From contig JBBIRW010000006.1 in assembly GCA_037441565.1 (NCBI GenBank), positions 62,001 to 126,000 on the forward strand: a stretch of 64,000 nt of DNA, written 5' to 3'. The position numbers were made by a program, and so were the translations under genes. The notes beneath the pieces were generated by a model. It saw only the letters and a program-made list of their open reading frames with translations. It had not been told where the DNA came from and did not search any database. This DNA is from JBBIRW01 sp037441565. Lineage in GTDB: Bacteria; Desulfobacterota; JBBIRW01. The number at the start of each line of letters is the position of its first letter. Within the stretch, counting starts at the first letter, position 1. Of the stretch, positions 1-8,597 are shown piece after piece.

Positions 1-46
1 CGAGAGTATTCCTTCTTTAGGGGTAGAAGTGAAATTTCCTGAGTAA
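1..46 (+). CDS. C-terminal tail of an upstream gene (partial)
   Basis: The frame starting at base 2 reads a short tail ending in GVEVKFPE before TAA at 44-46, followed after 14 bases by lysA. The short hydrophobic/acidic tail looks protein-like, but a second frame is also open to position 42, so the reading frame is uncertain. Product unknown; it probably belongs to the same operon as lysA. Confidence 0.3.
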   Translation, partial: ESIPSLGVEVKFPE

Positions 47-60
47 CGGAGCGGTAAGGG

Positions 61-1317
61 ATGCATTATTTTCACTACATTGGGGATGAATTATACTGTG
101 AGGAGGTTCCAGTAAGGGAGATTGCTGAAGAGGTGGGAACCCCTTTTTATCTCTACAGTTACAGAACCATAGAGAGGCACTACAAAACCTTCGATAATGC
201 CTTCTCAAGCATTCGTCATCTCATATGCTACTCTGCCAAGGCAAATACAAACATTGCAATTTTAAGGATCTTTGTGAATCTTGGTGCAGGAGTTGATATT
301 GTATCCGGGGGAGAACTTTATAAAGCCCTTATTGCTGGGTTCGATCCGGAAAAGATAGTCTTTTCTGGTGTTGGAAAAAGTGATGATGAGATTGATTATG
401 CCCTGAAAGAAGGGATCCTGATGTTTAATGTTGAATCGCCAGCGGAGCTTGAGGTTATAAATGAAAGGGCTGATGTGCTCAGCAGAAAAGCAAGGGTATC
501 ACTGAGAGTTAATCCAGACATTGATCCGATGACGCACCCCTATATATCAACGGGGTTGAAGAAGAATAAATTTGGGATCAGCTTTAGGGAGGCTTTGAAG
601 GTTTATGAAAGGGCAAGGGAGTTGAGAAATATAGAGGTTTGCGGGATTGACTGCCATATAGGCTCGCAATTAACCTCCCTCAGTCCCTTTGTGGATTCTC
701 TCATAAGACTGAAGGAATTGATATGGGAGCTTAAGGAAAAGGAGATAAACATAAGATATCTCGACCTCGGTGGGGGTCTTGGTATCAGATATAATGATGA
801 AAATCCTCCACATCCTGATGAATATGCATCAGCAATTATAAAAGAGATATATGATATGGATTTGACGATTATACTGGAGCCGGGAAGGATAATAATGGGA
901 AACAGCGGTATACTTATTACAAAGGTCCTTTATACAAAGGAAAACGAAGGAAAATTCTTTATAATAGTTGATGCTGCTATGAATGATCTTATAAGGCCTT
1001 CCCTTTATGGATCTTATCATCGAATTCAGCCTGTTGTTGAAAAAGAGAGGGACAAGATAGTTGCTGATGTTGTTGGTCCTGTGTGTGAATCGGGGGATTT
1101 CTTTGCGAGGGAAAGGGAGATTCCATGGATGGAGAGGGGAGAGCTTCTTGCGATAATGAGTGCAGGGGCATATGGTTTTTCTATGTCATCCAATTACAAT
1201 TCCCGAAGGAAAGTGGCTGAGGTTCTTGTTTATGGAGACAGATTTTTTGTTATAAGGAAGAGAGAGACGTACAGGAATCTGATAGAAAACGAGATTATAC
1301 CCGATGTTCTTAAGTAA
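61..1317 (+). CDS. lysA: Diaminopimelate decarboxylase
   Basis: Converts meso-diaminopimelate to L-lysine, the last step of lysine synthesis; cytoplasmic and PLP-dependent. The 418-residue length is normal for the family. The PLP lysine lies at about K60 in CYSAKANTN, followed by the HIGSQ, EPGR and CESGD motifs, the last carrying the active-site cysteine. The ATG at 61 follows a purine-rich AGCGGTAAGGG site. It heads the lysA-dapF-dapA-dapB-FAH-dapL run with 12-40 base gaps, so the set is probably co-transcribed. Identification is secure. Confidence 0.96.
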   Translation: MHYFHYIGDELYCEEVPVREIAEEVGTPFYLYSYRTIERHYKTFDNAFSSIRHLICYSAKANTNIAILRIFVNLGAGVDIVSGGELYKALIAGFDPEKIVFSGVGKSDDEIDYALKEGILMFNVESPAELEVINERADVLSRKARVSLRVNPDIDPMTHPYISTGLKKNKFGISFREALKVYERARELRNIEVCGIDCHIGSQLTSLSPFVDSLIRLKELIWELKEKEINIRYLDLGGGLGIRYNDENPPHPDEYASAIIKEIYDMDLTIILEPGRIIMGNSGILITKVLYTKENEGKFFIIVDAAMNDLIRPSLYGSYHRIQPVVEKERDKIVADVVGPVCESGDFFAREREIPWMERGELLAIMSAGAYGFSMSSNYNSRRKVAEVLVYGDRFFVIRKRETYRNLIENEIIPDVLK

Positions 1318-1329
1318 GTAGATACTAAG

Positions 1330-2163
1330 ATGAGGGTACATTTTTTCAAAACAACAGCAGCTGGTAATGATTTTATTGTAATTGACAGCAGAAATTGCAC
1401 AATCCCCTTTAGTGATCTTTCCAGATTCGCTCGTGCTGTATGTGACAGAAAGTTATCAATTGGCGCAGATGGACTGATTTTTATAAATAATTCATCAAAG
1501 GCTGATTTCGGATGGAGATTTTTCAATTCTGATGGAAGTGAAGCAGAGATGTGCGGAAATGGGGCAAGATGCGTTGCAATTGTTGCGGATTATCTTGGTA
1601 TAGGTGGAAATAAGAAGAGCTTCGAAACGATGGTGGGAATTATTGAGGTTGAGGTTAAGGATAGAAAGGTCATGGTTAAAATGGTTGATCCATCAGACTT
1701 GAGACTTGATCTATGTGTTAAGGTTGATAGTGTTTTTTACACTGTTTCGTATGTGAATACAGGGGTTCCACATGTTGTAATCTATGAGGATAATCTTGAA
1801 GAAGTTGATGTTGAAAGGTTAGGAAGGAATATAAGGTTTCATAATTCATTCAAACCTGCCGGGACAAATGTTAATTTTGTAACAGTGATTAATGAATCTA
1901 CATTAAAGATAAGAACCTATGAGAGGGGTGTTGAAGGGGAAACACTTGCCTGCGGAACAGGAGCTGTTGCATCAGCAATAATTTCAAGCTGCAAAGGATA
2001 CACGAAGCCACCCATTGATGTTATTACGAGACTTGGCGAGAGATTAAGAGTATATTTTAAGAATGATGGATCTTCACTAAGAGATGTTTACCTGGAGGGT
2101 GAAGCAAGGATTGTATGCGAGGGCAATCTCTGGATAGATTCTATTGCAGGTTTGAATGAATGA
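1330..2163 (+). CDS. dapF: Diaminopimelate epimerase
   Basis: Interconverts LL- and meso-diaminopimelate, feeding both LysA and peptidoglycan synthesis. The protein has 277 residues, the usual length. The two catalytic cysteines are visible: C75 in MCGNGARC and C208 in ACGTGA, in the two mirror-image halves of the fold. It starts 12 bases after lysA stops. The presence of DapL downstream, rather than DapC/D/E, means this enzyme is needed to make the meso isomer. Confidence 0.96.
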   Translation: MRVHFFKTTAAGNDFIVIDSRNCTIPFSDLSRFARAVCDRKLSIGADGLIFINNSSKADFGWRFFNSDGSEAEMCGNGARCVAIVADYLGIGGNKKSFETMVGIIEVEVKDRKVMVKMVDPSDLRLDLCVKVDSVFYTVSYVNTGVPHVVIYEDNLEEVDVERLGRNIRFHNSFKPAGTNVNFVTVINESTLKIRTYERGVEGETLACGTGAVASAIISSCKGYTKPPIDVITRLGERLRVYFKNDGSSLRDVYLEGEARIVCEGNLWIDSIAGLNE

Positions 2164-2196
2164 TAAACATTAAATTAAGAGATGGGAGGTGTAATT

Positions 2197-3081
2197 ATGA
2201 AAAAAGAAATTAAGGGAGCAATAGTTGCTATTGTAACACCTTTCAGAGATGGAAAGATTGACGAAAAAGCACTTGCTGATCTCATAGAATTTCAAATCAG
2301 CAATGGGACAGATGGTATAGTTCCATGTGGGACAACAGGAGAATCAGCAACATTGAGTTATGAAGAGCATGAATTTGTCGTTGAATTTACTGTAAAACAT
2401 GTAAAAGGAAGGGTTCCTGTTATTGCAGGAACCGGGTCAAACAGCACGCATGAGGCAATAGAACTAACAAAACATGCAAAAAAGGTTGGTGCTGATGCTG
2501 CGCTTATTATAACACCATATTACAACAAACCAACCCAGGAAGGTATGTACAGACATTTCAAAGCTATCGCTGATGAAGTTGATATTCCTATTATCCTTTA
2601 TAATGTCCCAGGAAGAACAGGTGTAAATCTGCTGCCTGAGACAGTTGCAAGGCTATCCAAAATAAAAAATATAATCGGGATAAAAGAGGCAAGCGGTTCT
2701 CTTCAGCAGATAAGCGATATCATAAGATTAACTGGAAGCGATTTTACGGTTCTCTCAGGAGATGATTTTATAGTGCTTCCGCTCCTGGCAGTTGGTGGGA
2801 AAGGCGTTATATCTGTTGTATCAAATGTGGCTCCTACTGATATGGCTGAACTCTGTGATGCATTCTTTGCCGGTGATCTAAAAAAGGCAAGAGACCTTCA
2901 CTATAAACTTTTCCCCCTTTGCCATGCTATGTTTATTGAGACAAATCCCATACCTGTAAAAACAGCACTCGGTCTTATGGGAAAGATAAACCCAGAGTTG
3001 AGACTTCCTCTCTGCAGTATGTCGGAGGCAAACCTCAATAAACTTAAGCAGATTATGAAGGATTATGGTTTGATAAAGTAA
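2197..3081 (+). CDS. dapA: 4-hydroxy-tetrahydrodipicolinate synthase
   Basis: Condenses pyruvate with aspartate semialdehyde, the committed step of the diaminopimelate pathway. With the chosen start the protein has 294 residues. The Schiff-base lysine is K163 in GIKEASG, the catalytic tyrosine Y135 in ILYNVPGR, and GTTGES is the N-terminal substrate loop. An in-frame ATG at 2182 lies just before GGGAGGTG (2184-2191), which sits correctly for the ATG at 2197, so I start there. Part of the lysine operon. Confidence 0.95.
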   Translation: MKKEIKGAIVAIVTPFRDGKIDEKALADLIEFQISNGTDGIVPCGTTGESATLSYEEHEFVVEFTVKHVKGRVPVIAGTGSNSTHEAIELTKHAKKVGADAALIITPYYNKPTQEGMYRHFKAIADEVDIPIILYNVPGRTGVNLLPETVARLSKIKNIIGIKEASGSLQQISDIIRLTGSDFTVLSGDDFIVLPLLAVGGKGVISVVSNVAPTDMAELCDAFFAGDLKKARDLHYKLFPLCHAMFIETNPIPVKTALGLMGKINPELRLPLCSMSEANLNKLKQIMKDYGLIK

Positions 3082-3092
3082 AGGAGGCAGAT

Positions 3093-3896
3093 ATGCTGAG
3101 AAGTGTTGTTATAGGTTCGGGAGGGAGAATGGGTGGAAGGATAATATCTCTCATGAGAGAGGATAAAGATTTCAAGCTTGTTGGTGCTATTGAGAGAAGT
3201 GGACACAACTGGATTGGGAGTGACATCGGTGAAATGCTCGGATTGGGAAGGATGGATGTTAAGGTATCTGATGATCTCAGTTCATGTATTGATAATGCTG
3301 ATGTGATAATAGACTTTACAAATCCTGAGGCAACTTTAAAAAATCTTGAAATAAATCAAAGGGGAAAAGTTCCTGTTGTGATTGGAACAACCGGTTTTAC
3401 AGCTGAACAGAGGGAGGAGATGAAAAGATTACTTAAAGGGATAAGATGTGTTCTCTCTCCAAATATGAGTATAGGTGTAAATATTCTGTTCAAGATCGTC
3501 GAAGATGTTGCAAGGGTGTTAAGGGATGGATATGATATTGAGATCATTGAGGCACACCATAGATTTAAAAAGGACGCCCCAAGCGGAACCGCAATGAAGC
3601 TTGCGGAAATAATTGCATCTTCGATTGGTAGAGCTCTGGAAAAGGATGCTGTTTACGGAAGAAGGGGTATGATTGGTGAGAGGAAGAACGAAGAGATTGC
3701 AGTCTTTGCTGTAAGGGCAGGCGATATCGTCGGAGAACACACCGTGATATTCGGGGGACTTGGTGAAAGGATAGAGATAACACACAGGGCGCATAGCAGG
3801 GATAATTTTGCGAGAGGTGCACTGAGAGCTGCAAAATGGATTGTAAATCAGAAAGAGGGAATCTATGACATGATGGATGTTCTTGGATTGAGGTGA
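3093..3896 (+). CDS. dapB: 4-hydroxy-tetrahydrodipicolinate reductase
   Basis: NAD(P)H-dependent reductase producing tetrahydrodipicolinate, the DapL substrate. The 267-residue protein starts with a nucleotide-binding GSGGRMGGRI and carries the family signature EAHHRFKKDAPSGTA at about 153-167, with the catalytic His pair at 155-156 and the substrate-binding Lys just after. An AAAGGAGG ribosome site lies a few bases before the ATG. It sits 11 bases behind dapA in the lysine operon. Confidence 0.96.
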   Translation: MLRSVVIGSGGRMGGRIISLMREDKDFKLVGAIERSGHNWIGSDIGEMLGLGRMDVKVSDDLSSCIDNADVIIDFTNPEATLKNLEINQRGKVPVVIGTTGFTAEQREEMKRLLKGIRCVLSPNMSIGVNILFKIVEDVARVLRDGYDIEIIEAHHRFKKDAPSGTAMKLAEIIASSIGRALEKDAVYGRRGMIGERKNEEIAVFAVRAGDIVGEHTVIFGGLGERIEITHRAHSRDNFARGALRAAKWIVNQKEGIYDMMDVLGLR

Positions 3897-3927
3897 AACA
3901 GGTTCGATCATTCCTCAGGGGGTCAAG

Positions 3928-4689
3928 ATGAAATTTGCAAGGATTGATCATAACGGTCAGATATTTTATGGAGTAGTTGAAGGTAACGCGGTAAGGGCAA
4001 TAGAGGGGGATATATTTGGAGAATGGCGTCCTACAAGCAAAATATATAGCATGGATATGGTTCGTATCCTTCCTCCATGTGTTCCATCCAAAATTATAGG
4101 AATAGGGTTAAATTACAGGGATCATGCAGAGGAGATGGGTGTTCCCCTTCCTGAGGAGCCAATAATTTTTATAAAACCGGGTACATCAGTAATAGGTCAT
4201 GAGGATACTATAATACTCCCATCAATATCACAGAGAGTTGATTATGAAGCAGAGCTTGCGGTTGTTATAGGAAGGAGAGCAAGAAAGGTAAGCGTTGAAA
4301 AAGCAAATGAGTACATTCTTGGATATACCTGTTTTAATGATATAACAGCAAGAGATCTTCAGAAAAAGGATGTTCAGTTTACGAGATCGAAGAGCTTTGA
4401 TACCTTCTCTTCATTTGGGCCCTGGATTGTTAACGACATCAATGCTATGGATCTCCAAATAGAAACAAGGCTTAACAATGAAATAAAGCAGAGCTCAAGA
4501 ACATCATACCTCCATAGGAATGTATATGAACTTGTGAGTTTCGTTTCTCATGTAATGACGCTTCTTCCAGGTGATATCATTGCAACAGGAACCCCATCGG
4601 GTGTTGGACCGCTCAAAGATGGTGATATAGTTGAGGTTATAATCGAAGGAATAGGTGTCCTGAGAAATTATGTTTCAAAAGAAGAATGA
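3928..4689 (+). CDS. Fumarylacetoacetate hydrolase family protein
   Basis: 253-residue FAH-fold protein. Family signatures in order: GIGLNYRDHAEEMG, the metal-site DYEAELAVVIGR, GYTCFNDITARDLQ, SFDTFSSFGPWIV and TGTPSGVG. Members hydrolyse, decarboxylate or isomerise 2-oxo acids such as acylpyruvates, oxaloacetate or 2-hydroxyhepta-dienedioate; the sequence does not fix the substrate. Its place inside a diaminopimelate operon is shared with many bacteria and could reflect oxaloacetate or pyruvate clean-up, which is inference. Its stop overlaps an ATG of the dapL frame. Confidence 0.88.
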   Translation: MKFARIDHNGQIFYGVVEGNAVRAIEGDIFGEWRPTSKIYSMDMVRILPPCVPSKIIGIGLNYRDHAEEMGVPLPEEPIIFIKPGTSVIGHEDTIILPSISQRVDYEAELAVVIGRRARKVSVEKANEYILGYTCFNDITARDLQKKDVQFTRSKSFDTFSSFGPWIVNDINAMDLQIETRLNNEIKQSSRTSYLHRNVYELVSFVSHVMTLLPGDIIATGTPSGVGPLKDGDIVEVIIEGIGVLRNYVSKEE

Positions 4690-4703
4690 GGGGGAGAGTA
4701 TTG

Positions 4704-5867
4704 ATGAGGAATAGGTGGGCAGAAAGAATAAAAAAGCTACCGCCATATCTCTTTGCAGAAATTGACAGACTCAAGGAAGAACAGATAGCAAATGGTGTTG
4801 ATGTCATAGATCTCGGTGTTGGTGACCCCGATATCCAGACACCATTTCACATTGTCGAGAAGATGATCGAAGCTGTAAGGGATCCTTCAAACCACAGATA
4901 CCCATCCTATTATGGTATGCTTGATTTTAGAAAGGCTGTAGCAGCATGGTATAGAAGGAGATTTGGTGTAACTATCAATCCTGAAAGCGAGGTAATTTCA
5001 CTGATTGGTTCCAAAGAGGGCATTGCCCATATTCCGCTTGCCTTTGTTGATCCCGGAGACATTGCACTTGTTCCTGATCCAGGTTACCCTGTTTATCGCG
5101 TTTCGGTTGTTTTTGCGGGTGGGAACCCATATACAATGCCACTTAGATTGGAAAATGGTTTTCTTCCGGATCTTTCTGAAATACCCAAGCATATTGCAGA
5201 AAGGACAAAGTTGATGTTTATAAATTATCCCAATAATCCAACAACAGCAGTGGCGGGAAAAGATTTTTTTAAGGAGGTTGTAAAATTCGCGGATAAATAT
5301 GGAATTGTTGTCTGTCATGATGCTGCGTATTCAGAAATCTATTTCGATGAGGCTCCTGTAAGTTTTCTTGAGATAGATGGCGCAAAGGATATCGGTATAG
5401 AATTTCATTCATTATCAAAAACATTTAATATGACGGGATGGAGGATAGGATTTGCGGTGGGAAATGCTGATATCATTAGAGCACTCGGTCATGTAAAAAC
5501 AAATATAGATTCAGGTGTTTTTCAGGCCATCCAAAGGGCAGCAATAGCTGCCCTTGAGAGTGATGAGGGTGTTGCTCAATTAAGCAGGGATATTTACAGG
5601 AGGAGAAGGGATATCTTTATAAATGGTCTTAAGCAGGCAGGGATCAAAATCTTCTATCCAAAAGCCACATTTTATATATGGGCACATACCCCTTCCGGAT
5701 ATACTTCAACGGATTTTGCACTTAGTTTGCTTAAGAAGTCAGGGATAGTTGCAACACCAGGTATTGGCTTCGGATCTTTTGGCGAAGGATTTATAAGGTT
5801 TTCATTAACAATTAATGAAGATAGACTGAAGGAGGCTTCTGATAGGATAGGTAAACTCATTCTTTAA
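4704..5867 (+). CDS. dapL: LL-diaminopimelate aminotransferase
   Basis: Transaminates tetrahydrodipicolinate directly to LL-diaminopimelate using glutamate, bypassing the acylated DapD/C/E intermediates. The class I/II aminotransferase has 387 residues, the PLP lysine at K239 in HSLSKTFNMTGWR, and the DLGVGDPD and NYPNNPT motifs. An in-frame ATG at 4686 overlaps the previous stop, but GGGGGAGAG at 4689-4697 serves the ATG at 4704, so I start there. The family resemblance plus position next to dapA/dapB makes DapL far more likely than an alanine or aspartate aminotransferase. Confidence 0.92.
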   Translation: MRNRWAERIKKLPPYLFAEIDRLKEEQIANGVDVIDLGVGDPDIQTPFHIVEKMIEAVRDPSNHRYPSYYGMLDFRKAVAAWYRRRFGVTINPESEVISLIGSKEGIAHIPLAFVDPGDIALVPDPGYPVYRVSVVFAGGNPYTMPLRLENGFLPDLSEIPKHIAERTKLMFINYPNNPTTAVAGKDFFKEVVKFADKYGIVVCHDAAYSEIYFDEAPVSFLEIDGAKDIGIEFHSLSKTFNMTGWRIGFAVGNADIIRALGHVKTNIDSGVFQAIQRAAIAALESDEGVAQLSRDIYRRRRDIFINGLKQAGIKIFYPKATFYIWAHTPSGYTSTDFALSLLKKSGIVATPGIGFGSFGEGFIRFSLTINEDRLKEASDRIGKLIL

Positions 5868-5878
5868 AGGAATCATCC

Positions 5879-6382
5879 ATGGAAAAGACGGCTAAGGCAT
5901 ATATAGGAATTGGTTCCAACAGCGGAGACAAATTGTTAAATATATGCGAGGGAATAAAAAGGATAGGGATGCTTCCGGATACACATATTAAAAAAAGATC
6001 AGGGATTTATATAACTGAACCCTATGGATATAAAGAGCAGGACTGGTTCATTAACTGTGTTGTTGAAATAGAAACAAAACTTGATCCATGGCAGCTGCTT
6101 TATTCGTTGAAATTGATAGAGGGAGATTTTTTCAGGGAGAAAGGGATCAGATTTGGTCCAAGGGAGCTCGATCTCGATATTATCCTTTACGGAGATATGG
6201 TGATCAGAAGCGATAATCTTGAAGTACCACACCCACGATACAGAGAGAGGGGCTTTGTTCTTATACCACTGTGTGAAATTGCTGCTGATATTTGTGATCC
6301 GGAAGCAGGGATAACAATCAGACAGCTGAAGGAAAATCTGGTATCCCATGAGATTGTTGTAAAATTAGATGAGAAAGTCTAA
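5879..6382 (+). CDS. folK: 2-amino-4-hydroxy-6-hydroxymethyldihydropteridine pyrophosphokinase
   Basis: Transfers pyrophosphate from ATP to hydroxymethyl-dihydropterin in folate synthesis. The 167-residue length is typical of monofunctional FolK. Visible signatures are IGIGSNSGD at the N-terminus, RELDLDIILYGD (metal and ATP binding), and PHPRYRERGFVLIPL near the C-terminus. It starts 11 bases after dapL and overlaps the following aldolase gene by 14 bases, which suggests translational coupling. Confidence 0.94.
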   Translation: MEKTAKAYIGIGSNSGDKLLNICEGIKRIGMLPDTHIKKRSGIYITEPYGYKEQDWFINCVVEIETKLDPWQLLYSLKLIEGDFFREKGIRFGPRELDLDIILYGDMVIRSDNLEVPHPRYRERGFVLIPLCEIAADICDPEAGITIRQLKENLVSHEIVVKLDEKV

Positions 6383-6920
6383 GAGAACTATTTATCAAAA
6401 GATTAAAAAAACAGGAGAGGAGCTATACAGGACAGGTCTTGTCTCATCACACAGCGGAAATCTCAGCATAAGATGTGGTGATAAGATTTTTATCACTACA
6501 AGGGGATCAATGCTCGGGAGGCTGACTGTAAATGATATCATAGAAGTTCCACTCAGAGGTGAAGGAGTTTATAAGAGGGCATCAAGGGAATTGCCCACAC
6601 ACAGAAACATCTATCTTAAAACAGGTAATCTTGCTGTTGTTCATGCACATCCACCATCTGCAATTGCCCTTTCTTTTCGCACAGAGGTTATAAAGCCCTT
6701 TGATTATGAGAGTTCCATCTATCTTGGCGAGGTGCATGTTGTTGAAAATGAGAGGATAGAGGAAAGGGTACCCGCGTATCTCACAGATGGTGGAATTGTT
6801 ATGGTAAGGGGACATGGATCATTTGCTGCAGCAAAGAGTATTGAGGAAGCCCTCCATTATACAAGTACACTTGAAATATCTTGCAGGATAATGGTGATTG
6901 ATAAAATCCTCGGGGGTTAA
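6369..6920 (+). CDS. Class II aldolase/adducin family protein
   Basis: 183-residue zinc-dependent aldolase of the fuculose-phosphate aldolase/ribulose-5-phosphate epimerase family. Seen: SHSGNLSIR (phosphate binding), VVHAHPPSAIALS with two metal-binding histidines, YLGEVHVVE and the third His in RGHGSFAA. Substrate cannot be fixed; MtnB (methylthioribulose dehydratase) and L-fuculose-phosphate aldolase are both possible. The gene overlaps folK and is followed after 3 bases by fsa, so sugar-phosphate metabolism is a reasonable inference. Confidence 0.85.
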   Translation: MRKSKRTIYQKIKKTGEELYRTGLVSSHSGNLSIRCGDKIFITTRGSMLGRLTVNDIIEVPLRGEGVYKRASRELPTHRNIYLKTGNLAVVHAHPPSAIALSFRTEVIKPFDYESSIYLGEVHVVENERIEERVPAYLTDGGIVMVRGHGSFAAAKSIEEALHYTSTLEISCRIMVIDKILGG

Positions 6921-6923
6921 AAT

Positions 6924-7568
6924 ATGAAGTTTTTTCTCGATACGGCAAATATTGAAGAGATAAAAAAGGCTAACGCCCTTGGACTCCTCGATGGTGTTAC
7001 CACAAATCCAACACTTATCGCTAAGGAAGGGAGACCACAGGAGGAGGTTTTAAGGGAGATATGCAGACTGGTTAAGGGTCCTGTGAGTGCAGAGGTAATA
7101 GGAGTTGCTGCAGAGGAGATGATAGATGAGGGGAGAAAACTTGCAGCAATAGCAGAGAATATTGTGGTAAAGATACCCTCAACATTGGAGGGCCTCAAGG
7201 CAATAAGGGCATTGAAAGCTGAAGGGATCAGGACAAATATGACACTTGTATTTTCCCTTTCCCAGGCTATCCTCGGTGCAAAGGTGGGTGCAGATTTTTT
7301 GAGTCCATTTGTAGGAAGACTCGATGATGTCTCACAGAGGGGTATGGATCTGATAAGGGATATTATGCAGACCATAAGAAATTATAATTTCAGCAGTCAG
7401 GTGATTGTTGCAAGTATAAGGAATCCATTACATATCGTGGAGGCAGCCCTTATTGGAGTACCGATAGTTACAGTTCCTTATCACGTTTTTGATCAACTTA
7501 TGAAACATCCACTTACCGAAAAAGGGATCGAAAGATTCATCGAAGACTGGAAAAAGATACCGAAATAG
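6924..7568 (+). CDS. fsa: Transaldolase / fructose-6-phosphate aldolase family protein
   Basis: Short-type transaldolase of 214 residues. The N-terminal FFLDTANIEEI and GVTTNPTLIAKEG motifs and the Schiff-base lysine at K83 in VVKIPST are diagnostic. The family includes true transaldolase (exchange between sedoheptulose-7-P and glyceraldehyde-3-P) and fructose-6-P aldolase; sequence alone does not separate them. It is the last gene of the operon that begins with lysA; a 76-base gap follows before the IclR gene. Confidence 0.92.
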   Translation: MKFFLDTANIEEIKKANALGLLDGVTTNPTLIAKEGRPQEEVLREICRLVKGPVSAEVIGVAAEEMIDEGRKLAAIAENIVVKIPSTLEGLKAIRALKAEGIRTNMTLVFSLSQAILGAKVGADFLSPFVGRLDDVSQRGMDLIRDIMQTIRNYNFSSQVIVASIRNPLHIVEAALIGVPIVTVPYHVFDQLMKHPLTEKGIERFIEDWKKIPK

Positions 7569-7612
7569 TCATTGCATTTCTACTTGCCAAAACAAGGGAA
7601 TTGATATAACAT

Positions 7613-7621
7613 TGTTATAAT
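7613..7621 (+). promoter_or_regulatory. Candidate extended -10 promoter for the IclR gene
   Basis: TGTTATAAT at 7613-7621 is a perfect -10 hexamer with the upstream TG of an extended -10 element. No good -35 box is seen at 16-18 bases. It lies 24 bases before the iclR start codon. Activity is inferred. Confidence 0.4.
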
Positions 7622-7644
7622 TATATCCTTTTCAGGGGGTTTAA

Positions 7645-8442
7645 ATGGTAAAGAGGAGCAAATCGGATTATGTAATAAGGTCTGTTGCTCATGCCCTCGA
7701 TGTGCTTGAACAGTTTAGAGGGGATACTGATGAACTTGGTGTTACAGAGTTGAGTAAAAGACTAAAACTTCATAAAAATAACGTATTTCGTATCCTGGCA
7801 ACCCTGGAGTCCCGTGGTTACATAGAACAGAATAAGGCTACGGAAAATTATCGTCTCGGTCTCAAGGTTCTTGAACTCGGTCAGGTATTTATTAGACAGA
7901 TGGGTCTATTAAGACATGCCCACCCTGTGCTACAGGAGATGGTGGCCAAATGCAATGAAAATGCGTATGTAACGGTATTAAGAGGTGATGAGGTGGTGTA
8001 CCTCGATGGGGTTGAAGCAAATCAGACCATAAGGGTTGTAAGCCGGGTTGGATCTCATCTTCCTGCATATTGTACAGCCTCAGGGAAGGTCCAGCTTGCT
8101 TATTTGAGTGAGGGGGAACTGGAGCAACATCTTCCAAGGGAATTGCGGCGATACACAAAGAATACGATCACAGATATTGAAAACCTTAAGGAAGCCCTGA
8201 GAAAGATCAGACAGCAGGGATACGCAATTGATAATGAAGAATATGAGGAGGGAGTTAGCTGCCTTTCATATCCAATAAGGGATTATACAAGAAAGGTAGT
8301 AGGTTCTATAACGCTATCATGGCCTGTATGGAGGGTCAATGAAGAGAGGGTAAGGAATGAGCTGATCCCGGTTATCGTTAGTGCTGGAAAGGAGCTCTGC
8401 CGGAAATTAGGATACGAAATTACAGAGGATACCAGTCCTTAG
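7645..8442 (+). CDS. IclR family transcriptional regulator
   Basis: 265-residue DNA-binding regulator. The N-terminal winged helix (about 8-80) includes ELGVTELSKRLKLHKNNVFR and the wing LESRGYIEQ; the C-terminal effector-binding domain contains VYLDGVEANQTIRV, PAYCTASGKV and YAIDNEEYEEGVSCLSYPI, the last with the conserved effector-pocket cysteine. It precedes etfB-etfA-glcD in the same direction with a 155-base gap. IclR proteins often control organic-acid catabolism, so regulation of the flavoprotein operon is likely but not shown. Ligand unknown. Confidence 0.92.
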   Translation: MVKRSKSDYVIRSVAHALDVLEQFRGDTDELGVTELSKRLKLHKNNVFRILATLESRGYIEQNKATENYRLGLKVLELGQVFIRQMGLLRHAHPVLQEMVAKCNENAYVTVLRGDEVVYLDGVEANQTIRVVSRVGSHLPAYCTASGKVQLAYLSEGELEQHLPRELRRYTKNTITDIENLKEALRKIRQQGYAIDNEEYEEGVSCLSYPIRDYTRKVVGSITLSWPVWRVNEERVRNELIPVIVSAGKELCRKLGYEITEDTSP

Positions 8443-8512
8443 ACGGGTTTTTGACATCCAGTAATTCAACGTAATTTAGCCTCTCAATAAACATATTTCA
8501 TAATAAATCCGC

Positions 8513-8541
8513 TTGACAGATGCAATCTATAAATGTTATTT
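8513..8541 (+). promoter_or_regulatory. Candidate promoter upstream of etfBA
   Basis: A perfect -35 TTGACA lies at 8513-8518; the hexamer 17 bases downstream (8536-8541, TTATTT) is a poor -10. It sits in the only sizeable gap before etfB. A regulated, activator- or IclR-dependent promoter would fit a weak -10, which is inference. Confidence 0.35.
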
Positions 8542-8597
8542 AGGAAGCTGATTGAACATTCGCTCATATTTTCTCAACATAAAGAAGGGGGTCATAA

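Noticed and set aside
1..60. Lysine riboswitch before lysA
   Set aside because: Too little upstream sequence and an apparent upstream coding frame; no conserved riboswitch core seen.
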